A DNA stretch of 64,000 nucleotides, taken from NCBI GenBank assembly GCA_020635235.1, contig JACKAF010000001.1, positions 558,001 to 622,000 on the forward strand. Direction: 5' to 3'. Below, one piece after another: positions 33,509 through 41,741 of this stretch. A program made the translations under genes and the position numbers. This DNA comes from Pseudobdellovibrionaceae bacterium (GTDB lineage Bacteria; Bdellovibrionota; FAC87; UBA2466; JACKAF01). A model generated the notes under the pieces. That model made no database searches. It had not been told where the DNA came from and worked only from the letters and a program-made list of their open reading frames with translations. How positions within the stretch are numbered: position 1 is the first letter of the stretch; each line of letters opens with the position of its first letter.

Positions 33509-34337
33509 CCAAAACCACATGGCCACCACGTTTCACTTTCTGGTGAGCTGTGAGGTACGCCGGGAAAGTGCGGCATTGGCAACCCTCTATGAGGGGCAGC
33601 GCCTGGTGGCCCGCTTGGAGACCGAGCTGAGCGAATTTTTACCGAGTAGCCCCGTTTTCAAACTGAACCACGCGATTCCCGGAACGCGCATCCGCTTTTC
33701 GCCGCATGCCTTCCACTTGCTGCAGCAGGCGATTTATCTAGGCGAGCAAACTCGCGGGGCGTTCGACTGTTTGGCGAAAAGCAAAAACAAAGCGGCCAAA
33801 CTCGCGGTCGATCCCACCACTTTGGAAGTTTGGGCGACCGGGCCGGGCGCGCAGCTTAGTTTTGGAGCCATAGGTAAAGGTTACGCCTTGGATCAGGTTC
33901 GGGGGCTTTTAGCTCTCAGCGACTTTAAAGACTTTCTGCTTTCTGCCGGCGGATCGAGTGTTGTACTTTCGGGCTTCGCCTACCCCGCCGAACCTTGGTG
34001 CTGGGGTTGGAGTTGGGAGCGGGAGAGGGACGAAGCTGTGGGTTTGCGGTTTGAGCACTGTAGTGGCGCGCCTCTTGCGATAGGAATCTCCGGAATTCAG
34101 GAGCAAGGCGAACACATTCTAGGGCGGCGCGATCCGCGCACGAAAAGCGCGCTCTTTGCCGGGAAAACAGCTGCCGAGGCCGACGCTCTTTCGACGGCCC
34201 TTTTCGTTGCGGGTTGGGATCGGCAGGGTTGGCTTTCGGATCCGTTGCGGCCCGAGCCGGCATTGGGAGTTTTAGAGACTGACGGTACCGTCCGCTGGAA
34301 CCGCGTGTTTGAAAGCCTGTGGGGACCGGCCGCATGA
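33483..34337 (+). CDS. apbE: ApbE-type FAD:protein FMN transferase
   Basis: ApbE attaches FMN covalently to Thr of target flavoproteins in the periplasm. The frame has the family order: M-A-T-T-F-H-F near the start, E-L-S-E-F-L-P-S-S-P-V-F-K-L-N, T-R-G-A-F-D, G-A-I-G-K-G-Y-A-L-D, and the C-terminal A-D-A-L-S-T-A-L-F. I give the ATG at 33483; the ATG at 33519 is an alternative at the conserved M-x-T motif, and neither has a strong SD. No obvious signal peptide. Length is a little short for the family. It ends ATGA into the next gene. An FMN-binding protein, a likely substrate, is encoded two genes on. Confidence 0.87.
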   Translation: MRLIHVKASQNHMATTFHFLVSCEVRRESAALATLYEGQRLVARLETELSEFLPSSPVFKLNHAIPGTRIRFSPHAFHLLQQAIYLGEQTRGAFDCLAKSKNKAAKLAVDPTTLEVWATGPGAQLSFGAIGKGYALDQVRGLLALSDFKDFLLSAGGSSVVLSGFAYPAEPWCWGWSWERERDEAVGLRFEHCSGAPLAIGISGIQEQGEHILGRRDPRTKSALFAGKTAAEADALSTALFVAGWDRQGWLSDPLRPEPALGVLETDGTVRWNRVFESLWGPAA

Positions 34338-34597
34338 GATGGCTTTGGCTCTTTTTTCTGACCGTCGCGGCGCGGGCCGATGAGGCTGTCGATTTGGGAG
34401 AACTCGGGGCAGGAGGTTTCTCTCCCTACATATTGGAACGTAATCCCCTTTGGACTCTTCTGCCCGCTTTAGTTATTGCGATAGTTGTTTGGCACCTGCG
34501 TAAACCGGACAAGAAATTTTTCCCAGGAGAAACACCACATGAGACAGATGAAGGTAGCGCTGATCACCCTAATGTTTTGCCTCTGCATCGAGAATAG
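34334..34597 (+). CDS. Small membrane protein in flavin/iron-sulfur cluster
   Basis: This 87-residue protein has a signal-like helix (R-W-L-W-L-F-F-L), a short Gly-rich loop, a second membrane helix (about 41-59) and an acidic, His-containing tail. The ATG overlaps the apbE stop (ATGA), and its own 3' end overlaps the FMN-binding gene's start by about 59 bases. No family recognised. It probably assembles with its neighbours in the membrane. Confidence 0.68.
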   Translation: MRWLWLFFLTVAARADEAVDLGELGAGGFSPYILERNPLWTLLPALVIAIVVWHLRKPDKKFFPGETPHETDEGSADHPNVLPLHRE

Positions 34598-35039
34598 CTC
34601 AGCTGTTGAATTCGAAAAGATGGGGCAAGCCATCGCAAAAACACTTGGGACCACAAAGGCTTTTAAGGGGACCGTCGAAGTTCAAGGTGAAGCCGCCACC
34701 GTCTATTACTCCAAAGATGGCAGCGGACAGCCAAAGAAAATCGCGATTGTGCAAAAGGGAATCTACGAACCGAACTGCAGCCACACTTGGGTTGTTGGCC
34801 TCGACGCCAAGTCAGTAAAGGTGGAGGGGATTCGGGTTGTGGAAATGAGCTGCCCGCACGCCTTTCCCACCAAGAAAAGTTCTTTTCTTAGCCAGTACGT
34901 TGGACGCGGACCCGCAAGCGTGAAAAAACTAAGCGGCGAAGTGCATACCGTTGCCAAAGCGACCGGGAGCAGCGAGTTGACAACGACAGCCGTCACCAAG
35001 GCCATTCTGGCCGCCAAACAATTTGCCAAAGGCTTCTAA
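34539..35039 (+). CDS. Extracytoplasmic FMN-binding-domain protein
   Basis: This 166-residue protein has a signal peptide (residues about 1-22) and an FMN_bind (PF04205) domain: an E-M-S-C-P-H-A-F-P...F-L-S-Q-Y-V-G-R-G segment and a C-terminal A-T-G-S-S-E-L-T-T-T-A-V-T-K-A-I. In this family FMN is covalently bound to Thr of a S/T-G-A-T-x-T motif; here T-G-S-S-E-L-T-T-T is a variant with one extra residue, so the attachment Thr is uncertain. AGGAG precedes the ATG. The neighbouring apbE and polyferredoxin genes point to a flavin electron carrier outside the cytoplasmic membrane. Confidence 0.82.
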   Translation: MRQMKVALITLMFCLCIENSSAVEFEKMGQAIAKTLGTTKAFKGTVEVQGEAATVYYSKDGSGQPKKIAIVQKGIYEPNCSHTWVVGLDAKSVKVEGIRVVEMSCPHAFPTKKSSFLSQYVGRGPASVKKLSGEVHTVAKATGSSELTTTAVTKAILAAKQFAKGF

Positions 35040-36610
35040 TGTCGCTCAGTGTCCCCACGCGCCGCATACGGATTCTTGTCCAGGCGGGCGTGTTCGCACT
35101 TTGGGTGGCCCTGATCTACGTCACCCGACACCCTCTAGATTCCTGGCTTGCCAATCACATCCCAGTAAATTTTCTGCTGCGGCTGGATCCGCTTGTGATG
35201 ACCGTTGTTTGCGGTGGGATGCGGATGGCTGTCACCATTACCCTACTCGCTGCGGTAACTTTTGTTGTTAGCGTTCTGTTGGGTCGGGTTTTTTGTGGCT
35301 GGATTTGCCCGTTGGGTTCGTTGTTCGATGCTTACGCTTGGGTACTGCGTCACTTGCGCGTTCCTATTGAAGGAAAATCGCCGCGTTGGTTTACGCTTAA
35401 ATACTATCTGCTCTTCGCTATCCTCGTACTCGCTGCCTTTGGTGCGGTGTCCCCCTTGATGGGACTTGACCCGATTGTGTTACTCACCCGCGTCGCAGCT
35501 ACCGTCGTCAATCCATTCCTGAGAGAGTCAGACAAACTTTTTTGGACTGTTTCCGAGGCCCCCGGAAATTACGGCTACTTTTTTGACGGAGCGACTCTAC
35601 TTTTGTTTATCGGTATTATGGTGGGTACGACACGGCTCTCGCGCATTTGGTGCCGGACCACGTGTCCTTTAGGGGCCTACCTTGCTGTTCTCTCTCGGCA
35701 CTCTGTTTTGCGCCGTGATACGGAGGGCTGCATCCACTGTAATATTTGCGCTGTCCATTGCCCAACCGGCGCTATCGATTTTACCGATGAAAGGGTCTAC
35801 AACGAGTCGGAGTGCATTAAGTGTTTTCTCTGCTCTACGGAGTGCCCGGTAGATGCGAACTTCTTCACGATAAAATCGCCTATTCCGGCCACCACGCCTT
35901 CCCAGTACCCGGTAAGCTTGCAACGCCGTACTCTTTTTACGACGTTACTCGCTACTCTTTTCTCGGCCCCACTGGTTCTTCGGTCGGCTGGCAAACCCGG
36001 TTCCTCCAAAAAGTTAATCCGCCCTCCAATGAGTCGGGAAGAGCGGGATTTTTTGGCGAGTTGCATCCGTTGCACGGAATGCGTGAAAGCGTGCCCTACA
36101 GGCATCTTAAAAAGCGCCGGCCTGGAGCACGGGATTCGGGCATTGTGGTCGCCAGTGATGGTTTCCTCCGAAGGGTACTGCCAAGAGGGTTGCCACGCTT
36201 GTTCGGAGGCCTGCCCTACGGACGCGATCATGAAATACCCGCTCGAACAAAAGTACGCCTACAAGGCGGGGACGGCGGTCTTTGAATCCAACCGTTGCAT
36301 TAGCTACACTGAGAACAAGTTTTGCAACGAGTGCGTGAAGGCGTGCCCGACTGACGCGATCTCGGTTCTAAAAGGCTGGGAGCCACCCGGAAGTCAGGGT
36401 GCTGATTTTCCTGCTCCATCCGGTTTAGTACCGACACGGCCGCTAAGGGTTGTGTACGAGCGCTGCGTAGGCTGTGGTGCTTGCGAGTACGAATGCAACA
36501 AAATCGTCTTTGGTGATCCCGCGATGAAGAACACATCGCAAGGGAGAGCGGTACCGACGGCGCTTGATGTGGTCATGCGAGGTAATAAGGAGAGCGTGTG
36601 GGTATTCTAA
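35039..36610 (+). CDS. NapH/NosR-type polyferredoxin fusion membrane protein
   Basis: This 523-residue protein has four or five membrane helices with the NapH/NosR motif G-R-V-F-C-G-W-I-C-P-L-G and C-R-T-T-C-P-L-G, two ferredoxin-type sites from Cys231 and Cys259, a fifth hydrophobic segment, then four more Cys clusters starting at about Cys342, 381, 420 and 476. It looks like a NapH-type quinol-side protein fused to a NapG/MauM-type ferredoxin. It should pass electrons between quinol and the FMN-binding protein encoded just before it. It starts in a TAATG overlap. No terminal enzyme is encoded nearby. Confidence 0.88.
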   Translation: MSLSVPTRRIRILVQAGVFALWVALIYVTRHPLDSWLANHIPVNFLLRLDPLVMTVVCGGMRMAVTITLLAAVTFVVSVLLGRVFCGWICPLGSLFDAYAWVLRHLRVPIEGKSPRWFTLKYYLLFAILVLAAFGAVSPLMGLDPIVLLTRVAATVVNPFLRESDKLFWTVSEAPGNYGYFFDGATLLLFIGIMVGTTRLSRIWCRTTCPLGAYLAVLSRHSVLRRDTEGCIHCNICAVHCPTGAIDFTDERVYNESECIKCFLCSTECPVDANFFTIKSPIPATTPSQYPVSLQRRTLFTTLLATLFSAPLVLRSAGKPGSSKKLIRPPMSREERDFLASCIRCTECVKACPTGILKSAGLEHGIRALWSPVMVSSEGYCQEGCHACSEACPTDAIMKYPLEQKYAYKAGTAVFESNRCISYTENKFCNECVKACPTDAISVLKGWEPPGSQGADFPAPSGLVPTRPLRVVYERCVGCGACEYECNKIVFGDPAMKNTSQGRAVPTALDVVMRGNKESVWVF

Positions 36611-36990
36611 GTTTTTTCTCTGTTGTAGAGCGCTTTCATCTCAATCCAGAGTTCTTTCCTCAGGTGACGAAAGATCTTTTTAGTGAGGACGAAATACTAA
36701 AAAACGGCATATTGCCCCTCGGTTTCAAACGCCAGCAGTCGCTGAGTGGAAAAAAGCAGTTTCTTAACGTGGGTTTTCTTAGCCCGCGGGACGGAAAACA
36801 GATTTCGGAAGTTGAGGCAATTCTCCGAAGTAAACACCAGGCGATTGCGGGCCTTGTACGTTATCAAATCGACCTAAACGAATATCTCCTTATCCTCGAT
36901 CAAATCTACGGCATTTCCCCTTCCTCGCTTAGCTCAAAAGATCTCTCTGAACTCAGTCCCGTTCTCCAAAATCATCTCCAACCCAAATAG
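36598..36990 (+). CDS. Small protein of unknown function nested at the polyferredoxin end
   Basis: This 130-residue protein has no signal peptide or membrane segment. It begins GTG at 36598, 13 bases before the polyferredoxin stop, with AAGGAG eight bases upstream, so translation is coupled. Sequence features: V-E-R-F-H-L-N-P-E-F-F, D-Y/L-x-L-D repeats of acidic helices. No family recognised. Its place at the end of the redox cluster suggests an assembly or accessory role, which is inference. Confidence 0.72.
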   Translation: MGILSFFSVVERFHLNPEFFPQVTKDLFSEDEILKNGILPLGFKRQQSLSGKKQFLNVGFLSPRDGKQISEVEAILRSKHQAIAGLVRYQIDLNEYLLILDQIYGISPSSLSSKDLSELSPVLQNHLQPK

Positions 36991-37226
36991 TCGCCCACCC
37001 TCGTCAAATTGTGTCGTTTTCTTCACAATTCCCAGGCACGAGTCCGTCGAATGTGGAAACACTTATGTCCAAAACTTAGACGACTGTGCATTCACAATTC
37101 AATTGTATACAACGCCGCGTCAAATTTGCGATAATAAGGGCTAGGGTGATCTTCCAATTTCTTCCGCGATTTCAGGATGCTTACGACGGCATTAACTACT
37201 TCTTCTGATTGAAGAGGGGAATAAAG
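36991..37226. promoter_or_regulatory. AT-rich intergenic region with palindromes upstream of haem cluster
   Basis: Two inverted repeats: AATTGTG (37007-37013) with CACAATT (37024-37030), and a 13-base palindrome ACAATT-C-AATTGT (37094-37106). The shared half-site ACAATT suggests one DNA-binding regulator with two or three sites, or a weak terminator after the preceding gene. GATAAT at 37130 resembles a -10 box for the following gene. AT richness is higher than in neighbouring genes. Confidence 0.5.
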
Positions 37227-38468
37227 TTGTTTTATTCAAATTTTTCTCGAATTGGTTTGCTTGCGTTTGCAATGCTGTGGGCGACACCGGCCCTCGGGGA
37301 TCTGGTTGCGTCAAAGGCGCAGAGGATCTTCTTCAGTCTTGCCGCGTTCCGCTTAAGCAGTGCCCCGGAATCCGTGCGTACCCAGGTGCTTGATCTGGTC
37401 CGGGAAGGCAGACTTCTGGAAGCGGCAGCCATTGCTGCTAACCAGAGAACCTTTTTCGAAAAGACCGTCCGTCACTGGTCCATGAAGAAAACAAACGGTG
37501 ACGGAAGCCCTTATGGCATTCTCAATGACTTCGTTGCCACCGTAATTGGGCATACGCGTGACAACGGAGACTTCCGTGAGCTTCTCTACGGAAACTTCAC
37601 CTATTTCGCCTCACCCTCGATTCCGCGCGTGGACACTGTTGTGAACTTTAACGGTGTGAGGCCCCACTCTTCCGAAAACAACCTGCATTACCTGGATTTG
37701 GACAATCGCAAGAATCTTTTCGTTGAGCTCGTGCGCGCGACAAACCAGTTTCCGAATGGAGTTCGTTTTGATGTGGGTAGCGAAACAAATCCGACACCTT
37801 TTGTCACCGCGCCCACGAGTCAGACTGCAGGCTTGCTGACGACCCGAAGGTTTATCGAATCTGCCGGCCTCGGGGGGACGAACAGACGCTTTATCAAGTA
37901 CGTCTTTGAGATTTTTCTCCGAACGACGCTGGATGAAATTGGCGACGCTTACGCTTTGGATCATCGGGTCCGTAAGGACGTGGATCGCTTTCCCGGCGGT
38001 GACATGAACCTTTATAACTCCAAGTGCCGTTTCTGCCACGCAGGGATGGACGCCTTGGCCGGGGCCTTTGCGAAATGGGATTACGATCGGACTCGGGTCT
38101 CCTTTCGTACTGGAGGCGGAGTCCACTTGAAGTACAACCAGAATGACACCGTTTTTCCCGACGGCGCGCCCACAAACGATAGTTCCTGGGAGAACCTGTG
38201 GCTGAATGGTCCTATCAAGTGGAACCCGGCGGAACCTTTAAGTGGCGTGGGGGCGCGGCAATTCGGTCGGATGATTGCCTACTCCGATCGCCTACCCGTG
38301 GCCACGGCCATTTCTGTTTTTGAGTACCTTTGCAAGCGCACTCCTAACAAGGAAGGCGCCGACGCGAAAGAGCTCGCAGTTGCGACAAAAGCCTTTGAAG
38401 ATTCGAACTATAACCTGCGTGTTCTATTCGAGAACGTCGCGGTATTGACCTCTTGTACGGGTTTGTAG
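37227..38468 (+). CDS. Secreted mono-haem c-type cytochrome-like protein
   Basis: The mature protein of about 390 residues has one C-R-F-C-H haem-attachment motif near two thirds of its length, and mixed alpha regions. The start is a TTG: either 37209 or, better, 37227, which has AGAGGGG at normal spacing and begins a signal peptide (cleavage near A-L-G-D). No well-known family is recognised, though it resembles the cytochrome partners of DUF1501 proteins. It is the first gene of a four-gene run with a lipoprotein, a Tat substrate and a di-haem lipoprotein. The stop is nearly adjacent to the next ATG. Confidence 0.75.
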   Translation: MFYSNFSRIGLLAFAMLWATPALGDLVASKAQRIFFSLAAFRLSSAPESVRTQVLDLVREGRLLEAAAIAANQRTFFEKTVRHWSMKKTNGDGSPYGILNDFVATVIGHTRDNGDFRELLYGNFTYFASPSIPRVDTVVNFNGVRPHSSENNLHYLDLDNRKNLFVELVRATNQFPNGVRFDVGSETNPTPFVTAPTSQTAGLLTTRRFIESAGLGGTNRRFIKYVFEIFLRTTLDEIGDAYALDHRVRKDVDRFPGGDMNLYNSKCRFCHAGMDALAGAFAKWDYDRTRVSFRTGGGVHLKYNQNDTVFPDGAPTNDSSWENLWLNGPIKWNPAEPLSGVGARQFGRMIAYSDRLPVATAISVFEYLCKRTPNKEGADAKELAVATKAFEDSNYNLRVLFENVAVLTSCTGL

Positions 38469-39086
38469 ATGAGCTGGATGAAAAAGACAATTTGGGCAGG
38501 GCTCCTGGCGATCCTCCTTTCGAGCGCGGGTTGCGGTTTGCAAAGTCGGCGGGATCTGACGGTGGCCAACCCTCAAGGATCGGCTGGACTCATGAACTTT
38601 ACCCAGGCGGTTACGTCTTTGGAAGCCATGACGGGCGTAGATGGCGATAGCGTCAATAGTCTTAAGGCCTACAAGAATATTGCCATCGCCTTTCTTTCTT
38701 CTGACGGTGAAATTCTGTCGCTTACGCCGACTTACCTTTTGGTAAGCATCGGTATTGTTGGTGGGTACTGCAATCAAGGCGTCAATGCAGCGGTAGATAG
38801 CGCCCAGATGAACCGTACTTTCTTGAAAGACTCGCTTTTTGGTTTGGGACCGACCCCGGCTCCAGTTTTGGAAGATCTTACCGCGAGCCGCGTGTCCGCC
38901 ATTGCGGGAGAACTCGCACAGGGGTGTCTGGAACGAGGCCTGAGCAATGAGGAATTGGCCATTGTGACCGGTTTTGTGGGAGAGGCGAAAGCGGCCGCTT
39001 CCGCCTCTGAGGCAGCGGAGTTTAAGCGGGTCGTGGCGCAAATGTGCACGCTGGTTTGCGCCAGTTTTGATGCACTTAGATTTTAG
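38469..39086 (+). CDS. Lipoprotein of the haem/DUF1501 cluster
   Basis: This 205-residue protein has lipobox L-S-S-A-G-C (Cys near residue 22). The mature part is helical with several Cys: one in G-G-Y-C-N-Q, one in A-Q-G-C-L-E-R and a pair in M-C-T-L-V-C near the end. I recognise no family. The ATG follows the preceding stop directly. As an anchored periplasmic protein it may scaffold its neighbours. Confidence 0.72.
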   Translation: MSWMKKTIWAGLLAILLSSAGCGLQSRRDLTVANPQGSAGLMNFTQAVTSLEAMTGVDGDSVNSLKAYKNIAIAFLSSDGEILSLTPTYLLVSIGIVGGYCNQGVNAAVDSAQMNRTFLKDSLFGLGPTPAPVLEDLTASRVSAIAGELAQGCLERGLSNEELAIVTGFVGEAKAAASASEAAEFKRVVAQMCTLVCASFDALRF

Positions 39087-39095
39087 GAGTCGTAG

Positions 39096-40592
39096 GTGAA
39101 AGAGTATAAGGAAATTATCGAGCAGGCGGCGATCGAGGAAGAAAAGCGGCGCAAGGCCGAGGAGAGCCTCATTGCCAAACTGAAAGCTGGCCACAAGAAA
39201 CCGGTGACTCGCCGGGATTTCATTGCGCACGGGCTTGCCGCGGGCGGAACTTTCATGATGCTGCCGAGTTTACTCGACATTGTGGGTTCCAATCGGGCCT
39301 ACGGTGCGGAAGAGCCTGTGCCGGTACTCGTGATTGATATCGCGGGCGGAGCTTCGATAGCGAGCTTCTTTCCAGCTCAAGGGCAAGGCGCCTTTGAGGC
39401 GGACGGCTTCATTCCGGGTCAGGCCGATCTGATCCCCGCGCACGATAAAATGGGTCCTGTTGCAACCATCGCCAACTCTGCGCTGGATTTGAGATTTGGG
39501 GCGCCTGTTCGAAAAGCGGATCCGGGTTACAACCCTTTCATCAATAACGCTAATGCCGATTCAACGGATGCTCTCCGTGGTGTCAGCGCCATTACGGCTT
39601 GCGGAATCACACGTGACGACACGAGTGAAAACCCCTTCGGTGTCCAGTCGCTCATTGCGCGCCTGAATAGCCTTTTCGGCTGCAAGCTCCCCATTCTGAG
39701 CACTGGGGACGGAAACACGACACCTTCAGGCGGTCGCTCGATGCCCCTGCTCGGCGTGAGTGCCGAACACCGTGCTTTGCGAGTCCCTTCACTAAATACG
39801 GTGGCGCAAGTGCTCAACGTTGGAACTCCGCTCGTGAACGCGAGTAATGAACCCCAGCGGCGTGCTCTTCTCAAAGCACTGGTGGATCTCAGTAGCGCCC
39901 AAATCAAGCAGGCGCATGGGCAGCACTTTTTGGACACGCTGAAAGGACTTGCGAGCAGCGGCTTTAGAGCCGCTCAAGATATCGCCAATGCGAATCTCTC
40001 GATCGATCCAAGAGGCGATGCCACCTACCAACGGATTTTCGGAATCGATGGGGCGACGGCGGTGAACGATCCTAGTGTTCTGCGCGCCGCTACCTTGAAG
40101 GCCGCCTTTGATGGACTGTGCTCTGCGGTCGTTTTCCAGCGGAATGAGGGCGACTACCACGACAAGACTCTGGACGGTTTTGTACCCGTCCACCAGGACG
40201 TCGGCCGATGGACGGGCCAGGCTATTCGGTTGGCACACGCGCTCAACCGCAAGCTTGTAATCTTCTGGGTTACTGACGGTGGGATGTCTTGGAAAGAAGG
40301 TTTGCCGCAGTCGGATCGCGGGGAGGCCAGTCAGTTGGCAATGTGGCAGTACAACCCAGCACACATTCCACTCACGCCGCCGCAGATCAATTTTTCCAGT
40401 TTGAATTACTTTAATGATGGGCAAGGTGCAAACCGGGCGGATCTCATTGGTCCGAGCCCGCGCCGCCTGGCCCTTGCAATGGTCTACAACTACGCCATAG
40501 TGGCCGGGCTTGTGGATCAGTTTCTTGCTGCAGTACCGGATGCGGAGTTTCCGCATAGCCAACTGTACCGGTACGCAGCTTTTAAGGCTTAA
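39096..40592 (+). CDS. Tat-exported DUF1501-like protein
   Basis: This 498-residue protein has a charged N-terminal helix of about 35 residues, then V-T-R-R-D-F-I-A-H-G-L-A-A-G-G, a twin-arginine signal, then a globular part with V-L-V-I-D-I-A-G-G-A-S and V-T-D-G-G-M-S. This order resembles DUF1501 proteins (alkaline-phosphatase-like fold, often Tat-exported and paired with cytochromes). It starts GTG with AGGAG upstream. TatA and TatC are encoded 3 kb downstream. The enzymatic reaction is unknown. Confidence 0.75.
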   Translation: MKEYKEIIEQAAIEEEKRRKAEESLIAKLKAGHKKPVTRRDFIAHGLAAGGTFMMLPSLLDIVGSNRAYGAEEPVPVLVIDIAGGASIASFFPAQGQGAFEADGFIPGQADLIPAHDKMGPVATIANSALDLRFGAPVRKADPGYNPFINNANADSTDALRGVSAITACGITRDDTSENPFGVQSLIARLNSLFGCKLPILSTGDGNTTPSGGRSMPLLGVSAEHRALRVPSLNTVAQVLNVGTPLVNASNEPQRRALLKALVDLSSAQIKQAHGQHFLDTLKGLASSGFRAAQDIANANLSIDPRGDATYQRIFGIDGATAVNDPSVLRAATLKAAFDGLCSAVVFQRNEGDYHDKTLDGFVPVHQDVGRWTGQAIRLAHALNRKLVIFWVTDGGMSWKEGLPQSDRGEASQLAMWQYNPAHIPLTPPQINFSSLNYFNDGQGANRADLIGPSPRRLALAMVYNYAIVAGLVDQFLAAVPDAEFPHSQLYRYAAFKA

Positions 40593-40595
40593 ACG

Positions 40596-41735
40596 ATGCG
40601 GATGAGTTTTCTACAACTCAGCGCCTTAGGATCTGTCTTCTTTGTTTTGTTCGGCTGTACGGGCATGGATCAGTCCGGAGCTTCGCGCCGCGATCTCTTT
40701 GCGGTGAGTGGCCCCTATAGTTCCAAAGCCTTCGATACGCTCGTGTACCCGATGTTAAAGGCACAATGCTCCATCTGCCATACCGATCAGAATCCCAGAT
40801 TTATTCCGAGGGATAAGGTTGCCGCCTATGGCCGGGTCTACGCGCTAATGGATTGGTTTGAGATTGAGAACTCTCGTCTGGCGCGGCGCAAACAAGACAA
40901 ACATTGTGGAGCAAATTGCACGGATAATGCGGATCTTTTGCGCGTCCTGCAGGCATGGTCCGAGGCTTTGGACAAGGATCAAATTAAAGGAGATGACGAT
41001 CGGCTTATCACAGACTCGGTTCAGCTAACGGCACTCCCGACCGGCGACAATTTTGTGGAAGTGAGCTTTGACATGGCAAAGTTTGGAGCTGAATACAACG
41101 GTGCCATTCTCAAGGTGGAGGTCCAGGATTACAGTCTCAATGGCGTGAGAACAGGAGCGATCCGAATACGTAAGCCAAGATTGGCATCGGGAGCGTCTAA
41201 CCTTTTTATTAGATCCCTCAGACCGCGTCTCAACGATCATTTTGATGCCGCTAATAACCTTTGGGAATCTGTGCAAGCACCCGTGGCGGCGAACAATAAT
41301 AACCCGCCGCTACTTAGCCCACTTGTGATGCTTATTCAGAGAAGCGGTACCGGGAGCGATAGCTTAGCATTTGAAGTCGGAGAGCTGCGGGTCATTGATG
41401 CCGTTGCGTGTAATGAGCTCCCGTATTTTAGCGCAAATGTTATTCCGTACATGCAAGCGGCCAACAAGTGTTTTACCTGCCACGGAGACGCGACACACCA
41501 AGCGTACGCGCGCTTTCCAATGAGCGCGTATTTCGCGGTCAGTCCGCAGGCACTTTGCAACGCCACTATCCAGCGCGTGAACCTCGAAGAGCCTGATGCC
41601 TCGGCGATCTTTAACCCTGCCTTCGGCCACAATAACCACCCGGTAGAGGCGAATGGCGTTGTGATCATGAGCGATGCCAATCGGGCGATGGTTCGTACGT
41701 GGATTGAATTGGAAGCGGCCGCTTCCGGCGACTAA
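40596..41735 (+). CDS. Di-haem cytochrome lipoprotein
   Basis: This 379-residue protein has lipobox V-L-F-G-C, a first haem site C-S-I-C-H near residue 60 and a second C-F-T-C-H near residue 290, with a beta-rich middle domain. It resembles planctomycete-type cytochromes in pairing with DUF1501 genes. Likely role: electron transfer to or from the Tat-exported partner at the membrane surface. The gene starts four bases after the Tat-substrate stop and ends six bases before the convergent porin-like gene. Confidence 0.78.
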   Translation: MRMSFLQLSALGSVFFVLFGCTGMDQSGASRRDLFAVSGPYSSKAFDTLVYPMLKAQCSICHTDQNPRFIPRDKVAAYGRVYALMDWFEIENSRLARRKQDKHCGANCTDNADLLRVLQAWSEALDKDQIKGDDDRLITDSVQLTALPTGDNFVEVSFDMAKFGAEYNGAILKVEVQDYSLNGVRTGAIRIRKPRLASGASNLFIRSLRPRLNDHFDAANNLWESVQAPVAANNNNPPLLSPLVMLIQRSGTGSDSLAFEVGELRVIDAVACNELPYFSANVIPYMQAANKCFTCHGDATHQAYARFPMSAYFAVSPQALCNATIQRVNLEEPDASAIFNPAFGHNNHPVEANGVVIMSDANRAMVRTWIELEAAASGD

Positions 41736-41741
41736 ATCAAA

